From NCBI RefSeq assembly GCF_001613505.1, contig NZ_BDCM01000024.1:32239-96238 (forward strand): a stretch of DNA of 64,000 nucleotides. Direction: 5' to 3'. This document shows, piece after piece, positions 25,374 through 35,296 of this stretch (its first letter is position 1; every line of letters starts with the position of its first letter). This DNA comes from Nocardia mikamii NBRC 108933 (lineage in GTDB: Bacteria; Actinomycetota; Actinomycetes; Mycobacteriales; Mycobacteriaceae). The position numbers were made by a program, and so were the translations under genes. A model generated the notes under the pieces. The model saw only the letters and a list, made by a program, of their open reading frames with translations, searched no databases and was not told the DNA's origin.

Positions 25374-25985
25374 TCACCGGGTGAACAGGCCCGCGGCGGC
25401 CGCTGTCGCCGCGGCTTCGGCGGCGGTCACCGCCACCGCATCGTCGATCGGGTCGCCGGAGGCGAGGAAGCGGTAGTACAGCGGAGCCGAGACCGCGGAA
25501 ACCACTGCGCGGGCATCGGTTCCGGGGGCGAGTTCGCCGCGTTCGACCGCGGCCGTGACGCACGGCTCCCATTCGGTGATCCGCACATCGTAGAACCGGT
25601 GCAGGGCCGCGGTGGTTTCCGGATCGCAGATGGCCGCGGCGACAAGGGCTTTGAACAGCGGGCCCTGGCGTGGATCGGTCAGGGTGCGCGCGACGAGGCG
25701 CGCGTTGGCGGTGAGGTCGCCGCGCAGCGATCCGGTATCGGCGTGCGGCAGTGAGGTTTCCGCCATCTCGGTGAGCATGTCCGCCACCAGTCCGGCCGGC
25801 GTGCGCCAGCGGCGGTAGACGGTCGTCTTGCCGACCTCCGCGCGGGCCGCCACCTCGGCGAGGTCGAGTTCGGCGAAGCCGCGTTCGGCCAGCAGATCCC
25901 CGGCCGCGCGCAGGACGGATTCGCGGACGCGGGCCGTGCGACCGCCTGGGCGTACCGAACCGGGCGCGGCAGTGTCCGAGCTCAT
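25374..25985 (-). CDS. TetR-family regulator of the adjacent aldo/keto reductase
   Basis: A 203-residue protein. The N-terminal TetR helix-turn-helix is clear (LLAERGFAELDLAEVAARAEVGKTTVYRRWRTPAGLV), followed by a helical ligand domain ending in an alanine-rich tail. It is divergent from the aldo/keto reductase at 26069, with inverted repeats between them, so it probably represses both. The ligand is likely an aldehyde or ketone; that is inference. Confidence 0.92.
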   Translation of the reverse strand: MSSDTAAPGSVRPGGRTARVRESVLRAAGDLLAERGFAELDLAEVAARAEVGKTTVYRRWRTPAGLVADMLTEMAETSLPHADTGSLRGDLTANARLVARTLTDPRQGPLFKALVAAAICDPETTAALHRFYDVRITEWEPCVTAAVERGELAPGTDARAVVSAVSAPLYYRFLASGDPIDDAVAVTAAEAAATAAAAGLFTR

Positions 25986-25996
25986 AACGGTCCTCC

Positions 25997-26058
25997 AGTT
26001 TCATTAGCGTCGAATCGAGTGTAACGTCTTTCGTGTTAATGAAACTTCAGTTCCGTTA
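25997..26058. promoter_or_regulatory. Inverted repeats in the TetR/aldo-keto reductase intergenic region
   Basis: AGTTTCATTA (25997-26006) and TAATGAAACT (26037-26046) are perfect 10-bp arms 30 nt apart. The right arm also pairs imperfectly with GTTCCGTTA, giving TAATGAAAC-TTCA-GTTCCGTTA (26037-26058), which has the size of a single TetR operator. Confidence 0.6.
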
Positions 26059-26068
26059 GGGGTTGATC

Positions 26069-27109
<1,041 letters not shown>

Positions 27110-27117
27110 CGGGCGGC

Positions 27118-30100
27118 TCAGTACACATCGCGCACATACCGTTTCTCCGCGGTCAGCTGCTTCTTGAACGCCAGCGCCGCATCCTCGTCGAGATCGCCGT
27201 GGATGCGGGCGATCTTCAGCAGGGCGTCGTCGACGTCGCGGGCCATGCGCGCGGCGTCACCGCAGACGTACAAGTGAGCGCCGTCGCGCAGCCACGCCCA
27301 CAACTCGGCGCCGTGCTCGATCATGCGGTGCTGCACGTAGATCCGCTCGCGCTGATCCCGCGAGAAGGCGAGGTCGAGCCGGGTGAGGAAGCCGGAGCGG
27401 AACATGTCCTCGAGTTCGGCGCGGTAGTAGAAATGGTCCTGAGCGTGCTGATCGCCGAAGAACAACCAGTTGCGCCCGCGGCATCCCAGCGCGCGGCGTT
27501 CGTGCAGGAAGCCGCGAAACGGTGCGATGCCGGTGCCGGGGCCGACCATGATCATCGGCGCGTTCGGATCCAGCGGCGGCCGGAAATGCGGTGCGCGCTG
27601 CAGGAATACGGGCACCCCGCCGGTCTCGTCACGGTCGGCGAGGAAGGTGGAACACACCCCGCCGCGCGGGTCGTCGGCGGCGCCGTAGCGCACCACGCCA
27701 ACGGTGAGCTGCACCTCGCGCGGACTCACCAGCGGGCTCGACGAAATCGAATACTGCCGTGGTTGCAGCTTTTTCAGCACCGAGAGCCACTCCACCAGAT
27801 CGGCCCGCACGGGAAAGTCGCGCAGAACGTCGACCGCATGGCGATCCCACAGATAGCGGTCCAGTTCGTTGCGGTTGTCGCGGCGCAGCAGCTTCGCCAA
27901 CTGCTGACTGGGATTGTGGGCGGCGACGAAGGACAGCAGATCCCCACTGATCTTGGTGATGTCGAAATGTGTGCGCAGTGCCGATTCCAGCGGCACGTCG
28001 CGTCCGTCGATCTCGACCGGCCGGGCACCGTCGAGCCCGGTCGCCGCCAGCCAATTCCGCACGGCGGCGGTACCGTTCGCGGGCCACACCCCGAGGCTGT
28101 CGCCGACCTCGTAGCCGGCCTCGAGACCGGTCAGGTCGAATCCGAACTGCCGCACCTCCTTACCGGATCCGGGCCGTGACAGCAGTTCGTTGCGGACCAG
28201 CGGGGCCGGCACCGGGGCGTTGCGGGTGAACGGCGCGGGGACCGATCGGGTGGTGCGCTCGGGCGCGGCGGTGCGGGCCTCGACGCGATCGAGCACCCGG
28301 ACGCCGAGCCCCGCGGGCGCGCCGGCACGACCGGCGTCGGTGGAGGCACCCAGACCCTCGCCGCCACTGCGCGCGGCGGCCGCACCACTACCGCCGGGCG
28401 CGCCGCCACCGTGGTCGTCGGTGGCCGCATTCCCGTGTCCGTCGCCCAGGGCGGCGAGGACCGCGGTGATCCATTCCTGCGACGAATCCTCGTGATCCGG
28501 TTCGCTGTCGACGCGATCCAGCAGCCGGACACCGCCCCGTTCGGACAGCAGCCGATCCATCTTGCGGCCGTAGCCGCAGAAATCGTCGTAGGAGGAGTCG
28601 CCGAGGGCGAAGATCCCGTACCGCAGGCCGTGGAACCGAGTGCCGCTGTCCTGCAGCCGATCCCAGAAGTCGGCGGCGTTGTCCGGTGGGCCGCCGTCAC
28701 CGAAGGTGCTGGTGACGAGCAGAACGTCACCGGTCAGTTCCGGCAGTTCACACGCGTTCATCTCGACCAGCCGGGGCGCGTACCCGTGCTCGGCGAGGGC
28801 TGCCGCCACCGCCGCGGCCAATTCTTCGGCGGTACCGGTCTGGGAAGCCCACAGCACGGTCACCGTTCGTGGCTGTGAGGCGGCCGGACCCGCCGCGGGG
28901 GCTGCCGCCGCGGCGCCGGGCGCGGAGTCCGCGGCCCGCGAGTACATCCCCGCCAGCAGCCCGTCGATCCACCAGCGGCTGCGATCGGACAACGGCGCCG
29001 ATTCCGGGAGGACGGGCTGCCCCTGGACCGGAAGTGATTGCAGCGCGGCCAGATACCCGCCCAGGTAAATTCGCTCCGCCTCGCTGAGCATGGGCGCGGG
29101 CGCGGAATCGAGTCCCAGCATCGCGGCGAGTGGATGCGCTGCGGGTGCGCCGCCGGCTGCCATCCGGCTGCCACCGGCGGCGTCGACACGGTGGTCCGGT
29201 TCGGTGCCGCCCGGGTTGTCCTCGTCGATGACGTCGCGAGTGTCTCGGGCGGGCCCGACGCGCCTCAGCGTCACCGCGCACGCCTTGAATTCCGGTTGCA
29301 GCGAATCCGGATCCACGGCGTCGTTGGTCACGGCGTTGATGGTCAGATATTCGCCCTGTTCGTCGTTCCAGTGGAACGGTGCGAAACACGCGCCCGGCCG
29401 CACCCGATCGGTGAGCTGCACGGGCAGCACCGCTCGCCCACGGCGAGAAGCGATTTCGATCTGATCGCCGGGGCGCACACCGAGCGCGCGCGCATCGTCG
29501 GGATGCACCTCGAGAAACGGCGACGGATTCAACTTGTTCAGCTTCGCGACCCGGCCGGTTTTGGTCATCGTGTGCCATTGATGTTGGACGCGACCGGTGT
29601 TGAGGACGAAGGGATAGTCGTCGTCGGGCATTTCGGCGGCGGCCATATGCGGCCGGGGCCAGAACACGGCCCGGCCGCTCGCGGTGGGGAAGGCCGGCGC
29701 ACCCGCATCGCCGGTGCGATAGCGAATCGGGTTGCGGCGCTGCGCGGCATCGGCGCACGGCCACTGCATCGGGCCCTCGCGCAGTGCGGCGTAACTCATT
29801 CCGCTCAGGTCGTAGCCGGTCGCCGGATTCGCGAAGCCACGGACCTCGTCGAAAATCTCTGCGCTGGAAGCGTAATCGAATCCCTCGAATCCCATCGCCG
29901 TCGCGATCCGCGCGATCCACTCCCAATCCGGCAGCGCCGCGCCGAGCGGCTCCACCGAATGCCGCAACAATGTGACATTGCGTTCGGAATTGACCATCAC
30001 GCCGTCGGCTTCGGCCCACAGCGCCGCCGGCAGCAGCAGATCCGCGTAGGCATTGGTCGCGGTATCGAGATAGGCGTCCTGGGTGATCACCAGTTCCGCC

Positions 30101-31392
30101 GCCTCCAAACCGGCGATCACGGTTTTGCGATTCGCCACCGAGGCCACCGGATTACTGCAGATGATCCAGCACGCCTTGATCCGGCCGTCGGCCAATTCCC
30201 GGAACATGTCGATCGTGCCGCGCCCGGATTCGGCGCGAATGGTGCCGGCGGGCAACTGCCATGCGGTTTCGACGAAGCGGCGGTCGGCATCGACGAGGGC
30301 GCTGCGCTGGCCGGGCAAACCGGGGCCCATATAACCCATTTCGCGCCCGCCCATGGCATTCGGCTGCCCCGTCAGCGAGAACGGACCGCTGCCGGGCCGG
30401 CAGACGGCGCCGGTGGCCAGATGCAGATTGCAGACGGCATTGGTGTTCCACGTGCCGTGGGTGGACTGATTGAGTCCCATCGTCCACAGGGTCATCCATT
30501 CGCCGGCCGCGCCGATCCACGCGGCGGCGGTGCGAATGTCGTCCTCGGCCAGGCCGGTGATCTCGGCGACGCGGGCCGGTGGATAGTCGGCGAGAAATTG
30601 CGGCATCGCCTCCCAGCCCTCGGTGTGGGCGGCGATGAATTCGGCATCGATATCACCGTTGCCGACCAGCAGGTGCAGCAATCCGTTCAGCAACGCCAGA
30701 TCCGTGCCGGGCCTGATCTGCAGGAAGAGGTCGGCCCGGGCGGCGGTGTCGGTGCGCCGCGGATCCACCACGATCAGCCTCGCGCCGGCCTTGAGCCGAT
30801 CAGCCATGCGCAGGAACAGAATCGGATGGCAGTCGGCCATATTCGAGCCGATCACGAAGAACAGGTCGGCGCGGTCCAGGTCGTCGTAGGAACCCGGCGG
30901 GCCGTCTGCTCCCAGCGATTGTTTGTATCCGGCGCCGGCGCCGGCCATGCACAGCCGCGAATTGGATTCGATATTCACCGTGCGCAGATAGCCTTTGGCC
31001 AGTTTGTTCGCCAGATACTGCGCTTCGAGTGACATCTGCCCGGAGACGTAGAGCGCGACGGCATCGGGCCCGTATTCGTCGACGATCGCGCGTAACCGCT
31101 GCGCCGCCTGCCGCACCGCTTCCTCGACCGCGAGTTCGACCGGTTCCTGCCCGCGCCGGGGCCGGTGCATGGCCGTGGTCATGCGTCCGGGGGCGCGCAT
31201 CAATTCCAGGTGGGTGGCGCCCTTGGTGCACAGCCGTCCGGCATTGACCGGATGCAGTTTGTCGCCACTCACCTTCGCGATGACCGGGGCGCCGGCCGCA
31301 TCGCGCTCGGTCCGCACCGTGATGCCGCAGCCCACGCCGCAGTAGGAGCACGCGGTCCGGACGGTGCTCGTGGAGTTCTCGGCGCTCGACAC
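27118..31392 (-). CDS. Assimilatory nitrate reductase fused to a diflavin reductase
   Basis: A 1424-residue two-part protein. Residues 1 to about 710 are a molybdopterin oxidoreductase: [4Fe-4S] ligands Cys15, Cys18, Cys22 and Cys55 (CSYCGVGCG, LCTKG) and molybdenum ligand Cys148 in SNSRLCMAG. After a Pro/Ala-rich linker come a flavodoxin domain (WASQTGTAEE near 846), an FAD domain (RQYSISSSP near 1211) and an NADPH domain (GPGTGIAPFRG near 1284), ending YVRDVY as CysJ does. It should reduce nitrate to nitrite in the cytosol directly from NADPH. Separate nasA and reductase genes are the more usual arrangement. No nirBD or nitrate transporter gene lies in the window. Confidence 0.93.
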   Translation of the reverse strand: MSSAENSTSTVRTACSYCGVGCGITVRTERDAAGAPVIAKVSGDKLHPVNAGRLCTKGATHLELMRAPGRMTTAMHRPRRGQEPVELAVEEAVRQAAQRLRAIVDEYGPDAVALYVSGQMSLEAQYLANKLAKGYLRTVNIESNSRLCMAGAGAGYKQSLGADGPPGSYDDLDRADLFFVIGSNMADCHPILFLRMADRLKAGARLIVVDPRRTDTAARADLFLQIRPGTDLALLNGLLHLLVGNGDIDAEFIAAHTEGWEAMPQFLADYPPARVAEITGLAEDDIRTAAAWIGAAGEWMTLWTMGLNQSTHGTWNTNAVCNLHLATGAVCRPGSGPFSLTGQPNAMGGREMGYMGPGLPGQRSALVDADRRFVETAWQLPAGTIRAESGRGTIDMFRELADGRIKACWIICSNPVASVANRKTVIAGLEAAELVITQDAYLDTATNAYADLLLPAALWAEADGVMVNSERNVTLLRHSVEPLGAALPDWEWIARIATAMGFEGFDYASSAEIFDEVRGFANPATGYDLSGMSYAALREGPMQWPCADAAQRRNPIRYRTGDAGAPAFPTASGRAVFWPRPHMAAAEMPDDDYPFVLNTGRVQHQWHTMTKTGRVAKLNKLNPSPFLEVHPDDARALGVRPGDQIEIASRRGRAVLPVQLTDRVRPGACFAPFHWNDEQGEYLTINAVTNDAVDPDSLQPEFKACAVTLRRVGPARDTRDVIDEDNPGGTEPDHRVDAAGGSRMAAGGAPAAHPLAAMLGLDSAPAPMLSEAERIYLGGYLAALQSLPVQGQPVLPESAPLSDRSRWWIDGLLAGMYSRAADSAPGAAAAAPAAGPAASQPRTVTVLWASQTGTAEELAAAVAAALAEHGYAPRLVEMNACELPELTGDVLLVTSTFGDGGPPDNAADFWDRLQDSGTRFHGLRYGIFALGDSSYDDFCGYGRKMDRLLSERGGVRLLDRVDSEPDHEDSSQEWITAVLAALGDGHGNAATDDHGGGAPGGSGAAAARSGGEGLGASTDAGRAGAPAGLGVRVLDRVEARTAAPERTTRSVPAPFTRNAPVPAPLVRNELLSRPGSGKEVRQFGFDLTGLEAGYEVGDSLGVWPANGTAAVRNWLAATGLDGARPVEIDGRDVPLESALRTHFDITKISGDLLSFVAAHNPSQQLAKLLRRDNRNELDRYLWDRHAVDVLRDFPVRADLVEWLSVLKKLQPRQYSISSSPLVSPREVQLTVGVVRYGAADDPRGGVCSTFLADRDETGGVPVFLQRAPHFRPPLDPNAPMIMVGPGTGIAPFRGFLHERRALGCRGRNWLFFGDQHAQDHFYYRAELEDMFRSGFLTRLDLAFSRDQRERIYVQHRMIEHGAELWAWLRDGAHLYVCGDAARMARDVDDALLKIARIHGDLDEDAALAFKKQLTAEKRYVRDVY

Positions 31393-31553
31393 ATCCCCGA
31401 TGATGGCGAGCTGCCGTTGCGACGGATTTACCGAACGTTATCGGCAGATGACGAAAATTCTCACCTCATCGGTGTGGTCGCGGTGAGATTTCCGGTCAGC
31501 ACCCGGTCGGGCACCGTTTCCGCCGGCGGGCCGGCCGTGCGCGGTGAGCTACT

Positions 31554-32258
31554 TCACCCCAGTTTGTAACCGCGGTGCAGCGCGACGATGCCGCCGGTCA
31601 GGTTCCGCCACTGCACCGACGACCAGCCGGCGTCGGAGATCCGCATCGCCAGCTGTCGCTGGTTGGGCCACGCCCGGATCGATTCGGCCAGGTAGACGTA
31701 GGCATCCGGATTGCTGCTGACGGCCTCGGCGACCTTCGGCAGCACCTTCATCAGGTATTCCATGTAGATCGTGCGGAACGGCCCGAAGACCGGGGTGGAG
31801 AACTCCGCCACGACCAGGCGTCCGCCCGGTTTGGTGACGCGCAGCATTTCGCGCAGCGCCGCGTCCGGTTCGGAGACGTTGCGCAGGCCGTAGGAGATGG
31901 CGACCGCGTCGAAGGAATCGTCGGCGAACGGCAGGGCGGTGGCGTCGCCGTTCACCATCGGAACCCGGCGGAACCGCCCCGCCTCCAACATGCCCTTGGA
32001 GAAGTCCAGGGCCAGGCACCAGGCTCCCGACTTCGCGAATTCGGCGGTGGAGACGCCGGTTCCGGCCGCCAGATCCAGCACCCGCTCCCCGGGCCGCAGG
32101 GCCAGCGCACGGCGGGTGGCCCAGCGCCAATAGCGGTCCTGTCCGCCGGTGAGCACCGTGTTGGTCAGGTCGTACCGCTTCGCGACCCCATCGAACATGG
32201 ATGCGACCTCATGCGGTTGCTTGTCCAACGAGGCCCGAAACGACTCTGTCTTCGCCAC
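31554..32258 (-). CDS. menG: Demethylmenaquinone methyltransferase MenG (UbiE)
   Basis: A 234-residue SAM-dependent methyltransferase that converts demethylmenaquinone to menaquinone. Family signatures are FDGVAKRYDLTN, VLDLAAGTGVSTAEFA (SAM motif I) and ISYGLRNVSEPDAALREM. GTG start at 32258, supported by a TAGGGT -10 box 7 nt upstream; the longer reading crosses that box. It substitutes for menH/Rv0558 in the mycobacterial order next to mgtA. Confidence 0.95.
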   Translation of the reverse strand: MAKTESFRASLDKQPHEVASMFDGVAKRYDLTNTVLTGGQDRYWRWATRRALALRPGERVLDLAAGTGVSTAEFAKSGAWCLALDFSKGMLEAGRFRRVPMVNGDATALPFADDSFDAVAISYGLRNVSEPDAALREMLRVTKPGGRLVVAEFSTPVFGPFRTIYMEYLMKVLPKVAEAVSSNPDAYVYLAESIRAWPNQRQLAMRISDAGWSSVQWRNLTGGIVALHRGYKLG

Positions 32259-32271
32259 GGGAGTGACCCTA
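32259..32271 (-). promoter_or_regulatory. -10 box of a leaderless menG promoter
   Basis: On the minus strand TAGGGT (32266-32271), then 7 nt, then GTG at 32258. No ribosome-binding site. Confidence 0.6.
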
Positions 32272-32336
32272 GCGCCCGGCGCCCGGGGCAGGGACGCGGG
32301 CCGGTGCGCGATCACGGGGAGGATTGGGCGCCTGCG

Positions 32337-33023
32337 CTATTCGCTCCTGCGGCTCGACAGTGCGTAGGCCAGATGTTTGACCATCTCGGTCGCCAGCACC
32401 GCCTGACCGGAGGTGGAGAAGTGGATGCGATCCGCACTGAGCAGGTTGTCGCGAGCGTTGACCGGGTGATCCCACATGTCGACGACGACCGCCCCGTAGT
32501 CGGCGGCGACTCGGCGCGTGATGTCGTTCATGCCGCGAATTCGCTCGGGCCAGTCGGGAAAGGCCGGTACGACATAGGCGCTGCCGAGGGTGAACGTCGT
32601 CAGCAGAGCGCCCGTGCTCGCCGCGACGTCGTACATGCGCCGCATCGTCGTTTCGATCTCGTCGAAATCGGGGTCGCGCCGCGCGATGTCGTTCGGGCCG
32701 CACGGCATGTGCAGCAGGTCCGGACCGAACGCGGCGATGCGGTCGAGCTGGTGGTCGATCGTCCGGGCCGTGGTTGCCCCGATCTCCGCTGTGCCGAGGT
32801 ATCGCACATCCGGGCGCACTCGCCGCAGCACTCCCGACAGCCGTTCGGACCAGCCCGCGTTCCGGTAGCCGGGGGTGGGGTCGCCGACTCCGGCCGACAA
32901 GCTGTCGCCGGCCACGCCGAAGCGGCGCCACGGCGCGTCGAACAGCAATGCGGCCGCGGTGGTCTCGGACAGGCAGAGCGGATCGGTCTGCTCGGCCGTC
33001 GCCGGCGCCGTGGGTTTCGACAT
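32337..33023 (-). CDS. SGNH/GDSL hydrolase
   Basis: A 228-residue protein. Block I FGVAGDSLSAGVGD carries the nucleophile Ser41, block III is PCGPNDIARR with Asn111, and block V SADRIHFS carries Asp198 and His201. No signal peptide is apparent, so it acts in the cytosol, cutting an ester or acetyl group. The ATG lies 2 nt after the stop of the MFS gene, so the two form an operon. It may deacylate the pump's substrate; that is inference. Confidence 0.88.
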   Translation of the reverse strand: MSKPTAPATAEQTDPLCLSETTAAALLFDAPWRRFGVAGDSLSAGVGDPTPGYRNAGWSERLSGVLRRVRPDVRYLGTAEIGATTARTIDHQLDRIAAFGPDLLHMPCGPNDIARRDPDFDEIETTMRRMYDVAASTGALLTTFTLGSAYVVPAFPDWPERIRGMNDITRRVAADYGAVVVDMWDHPVNARDNLLSADRIHFSTSGQAVLATEMVKHLAYALSSRRSE

Positions 33024-33025
33024 GG

Positions 33026-34459
33026 TCACCTGCTTCGCTTCGATCGACGGGGACGAGGTGTGATTCCGAAGGCCGTGGCCGCGCCGGCGAGGGCGACGAT
33101 CGCGACGAACACCCAGCCGTGCCGGAAAGCGGTCACCATCCGGTCGGTCGTGCCGAACGATCCGAGGAGCGCGATCAGTACCGCGACGCCCACGACGTAG
33201 CCGAGCTGGCGGGCGGTGTTGACCACGGCGCTGCCGGTCGCCGAGCGGTCCGGCGGCAGATCGACGGCGGCCGAGGCGATCATCGTGGGCAGTGCGAGGC
33301 CGATGCCGATACCGGAGATCACCCAGCCCGGCAGGACCGCGGTGGTGTACCGCACGGGCGTGTCGGCGGTGAACAGCACGAGCAGGACACCGGTCGCGAA
33401 CAGCGTATTGCCCAGGGCCACAACGATACCCGCCGGAATCCGCCGGATCGATCGTTGAGCTACGGCGGCGAAGATCGGCACCATGATCGGGCCCGGGACG
33501 ATGGCGAGCCCGGTGCCGATCGTGCTGAAGCGGGCTGCGTTCTCGAGCCAAAGCGTGATGCTCAGGAACCAGGCCCCGAAGGCCGTGCAGAACGCCAGCA
33601 CGGTGGCGTTGGCCCAAGCGAACGTCGGCACCCGGAACAGATCCGGCGGCACCACCGGATCCGGATGCCGCCGCATCCGCACGACGAATGCGGCGATGCC
33701 GAGCGCCGCCACGGCCGCCGCCGCCCAGGTCGCACCGCCGGACCACGCATCGCTTTCGACCAGGGCCAGCGACAGCGCGCCGATCGCCACGATCAGCACC
33801 GTCACCCCCAACAGGTCGGGCATCCGTGCGGAGGCTGGCCGAGGTGGATTCGGCACCAGCCATGCGGCCGCGAGCCCGGTCACCACGCCCACCGGCAGGT
33901 TGATCAAAAAGACCCAGCGCCAGGAGATGTCCACCAGCGCGCCGCCGACCACCGGGCCGCAGGCCGCGGCGAACGAACTCGTCGTGGCCCAGATCTTCAC
34001 CGCGCCCGGCACCCGGGCCGGCGGCAGCACGGTGAGCAGCAATCCCAGGCCGGCCGGCGTCAGGGCCGCGGCGCCCACCGCCTGCACGAGCCGGAACGCC
34101 ACCAGGGCCCACAGCGCCGGAGCCGCTGCACAGGCCACACTCGCCGCCGTGAACAGGGCGAGGCCGCCGAGGAATCCGGTCTTGCGGCCGAATCGATCCG
34201 AGAAGCGGCCCGCCGGAATCAACAGGGCCGCATAGACGATCGCATAGCCGTTGAGCACCCAGCTCACATCGGCCGGCGAGGATCCCCGGTAGGACTCGCC
34301 GATCTTCGTGAACGCCACGTTCACGACGAAGACGTCGAGCATCGCCACGAATGCGGCCGAGCACAGGATCCACACGATCACGGTCGACCGGTCGCGAACC
34401 GGCTCGACCGTCGTGGATTCGTCCGCGAGCGCGGACCGTTCGGCTGCTACGCCATCCAT
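33026..34459 (-). CDS. MFS drug transporter, DHA2 (EmrB/QacA) family
   Basis: A 477-residue protein with about 14 hydrophobic helices, the number typical of DHA2 drug:proton antiporters. Motif A appears as AGRFSDRFGRKTG and motif C-like LTPAGLGLLLTVLPP follows. Start ATG 34459 after GAAAGGGA. It exports hydrophobic compounds across the inner membrane. It is divergent from a TetR gene, with palindromes over both promoters, a standard inducible efflux layout. Confidence 0.92.
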   Translation of the reverse strand: MDGVAAERSALADESTTVEPVRDRSTVIVWILCSAAFVAMLDVFVVNVAFTKIGESYRGSSPADVSWVLNGYAIVYAALLIPAGRFSDRFGRKTGFLGGLALFTAASVACAAAPALWALVAFRLVQAVGAAALTPAGLGLLLTVLPPARVPGAVKIWATTSSFAAACGPVVGGALVDISWRWVFLINLPVGVVTGLAAAWLVPNPPRPASARMPDLLGVTVLIVAIGALSLALVESDAWSGGATWAAAAVAALGIAAFVVRMRRHPDPVVPPDLFRVPTFAWANATVLAFCTAFGAWFLSITLWLENAARFSTIGTGLAIVPGPIMVPIFAAVAQRSIRRIPAGIVVALGNTLFATGVLLVLFTADTPVRYTTAVLPGWVISGIGIGLALPTMIASAAVDLPPDRSATGSAVVNTARQLGYVVGVAVLIALLGSFGTTDRMVTAFRHGWVFVAIVALAGAATAFGITPRPRRSKRSR

Positions 34460-34514
34460 CAGGTTCCCTTTCTCGTCGCCACCGGCTGTGTCATCGCACG
34501 CCGATGTGTTCGAA

Positions 34515-34544
34515 AGAATACGGTCGACCGTATGTTTACCGCAA
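34515..34544 (-). promoter_or_regulatory. MFS promoter with a perfect 16-bp operator in its spacer
   Basis: On the minus strand TTGCGG (34539-34544) and TATTCT (34515-34520) are 18 nt apart. The palindrome ATACGGTCGACCGTAT (34518-34533) fills most of the spacer and half of the -10 box, so a bound repressor would block RNA polymerase. Confidence 0.7.
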
Positions 34545-34570
34545 TAGGCGGTGAGCCGGACCGGAATGAC

Positions 34571-34586
34571 ATACGATCGACCGTAT
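34571..34586 (+). promoter_or_regulatory. Second operator, over the -10 box and start codon of the TetR gene
   Basis: ATACGATCGACCGTAT differs from the upstream palindrome at one base and lies 53 bp from it centre to centre. TACGAT (34572-34577) inside it is a -10 box 7 nt before the ATG at 34585, and the first two bases of the start codon belong to the palindrome. Confidence 0.7.
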
Positions 34587-35229
34587 GGACGTATCCGAGC
34601 GGCAGCCGGGAGCGGATAGCACCGATCAGCGGTTACGTCGCGGTGAGCGATCGCGCCGCGCGGTCACCCGCCGCTCGGTCGATATCGCCTCGGTGGACGG
34701 ACTCGACGGGCTGAGTTTCGGGCGGCTCGCCGAGGATCTCGGCGTCAGCAAGGCCGGCATTCAGACCCTGTTCCGAACCAAGGAAGCGCTGCAACTCGCG
34801 ACCGTGGACGCGGCGCGGGACGTATTCCTGGACGTCGTCGTCCGCCCGGCCCGGGACGTCCCGGCGGGTGCCGCGCGGCTGCGCGCCCTCATCGACGGAT
34901 GGATCGAGTACGCCGAGCGTCCGGTCTTTCCCGGCGGCTGCTTCTGGGGTGCGAATCTGCCCATATTCGACAGCCGACCGGGGCCGGTCCGCGATGCGTT
35001 GCGCGAGCAGCAGCGCGCCTGGGTCGCGGTGCTGGCGAACCAGTTCCGGCGGGCGGTCGACGCCGGCGAGATCGCCGAGATGGAACCCGAGACCGCCGCC
35101 TTCGAGATCGCGGCCGTACTGAATGCCCTGAATCTCGCACTGCGCCTCGGCGACGACGCCGGCGTGGCCATGGCGCGACGGTCCGTCGACCGTCTGCTCC
35201 GGAGCCCGCGGAAAACCCAGGAGTCCTGA
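34585..35229 (+). CDS. TetR/AcrR-family repressor of the MFS-SGNH operon
   Basis: A 214-residue protein with an N-terminal helix-turn-helix (LSFGRLAEDLGVSKAGIQTLFRTKEAL) and a TetR_C-type helical domain containing PVFPGGCFWGANLPIFDSRPG. The gene is divergent from the efflux operon and its start sits inside one of two near-identical palindromes, so it should repress both itself and the pump. The inducer is probably the pump's substrate. Confidence 0.92.
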   Translation: MDVSERQPGADSTDQRLRRGERSRRAVTRRSVDIASVDGLDGLSFGRLAEDLGVSKAGIQTLFRTKEALQLATVDAARDVFLDVVVRPARDVPAGAARLRALIDGWIEYAERPVFPGGCFWGANLPIFDSRPGPVRDALREQQRAWVAVLANQFRRAVDAGEIAEMEPETAAFEIAAVLNALNLALRLGDDAGVAMARRSVDRLLRSPRKTQES

Positions 35230-35296
35230 CAACTGCCGAGTCCCCCGAAAACGCAGCGTCCCCGAAACCGCTGGGCTGCTTGCTACACCGCAGGGA

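Noticed and set aside
29038..31032. A 664-codon plus-strand frame opposite the nitrate reductase
   Set aside because: It is antisense to well-conserved catalytic sequence and has no recognisable motif. Long antisense frames are expected in such GC-rich DNA.
31393..31553. GlnR box upstream of the nitrate reductase
   Set aside because: A minus-strand ATAAC and GTAAA are 5 nt apart near 31427-31442, but spacing and half-sites depart from the GlnR consensus too far to call.
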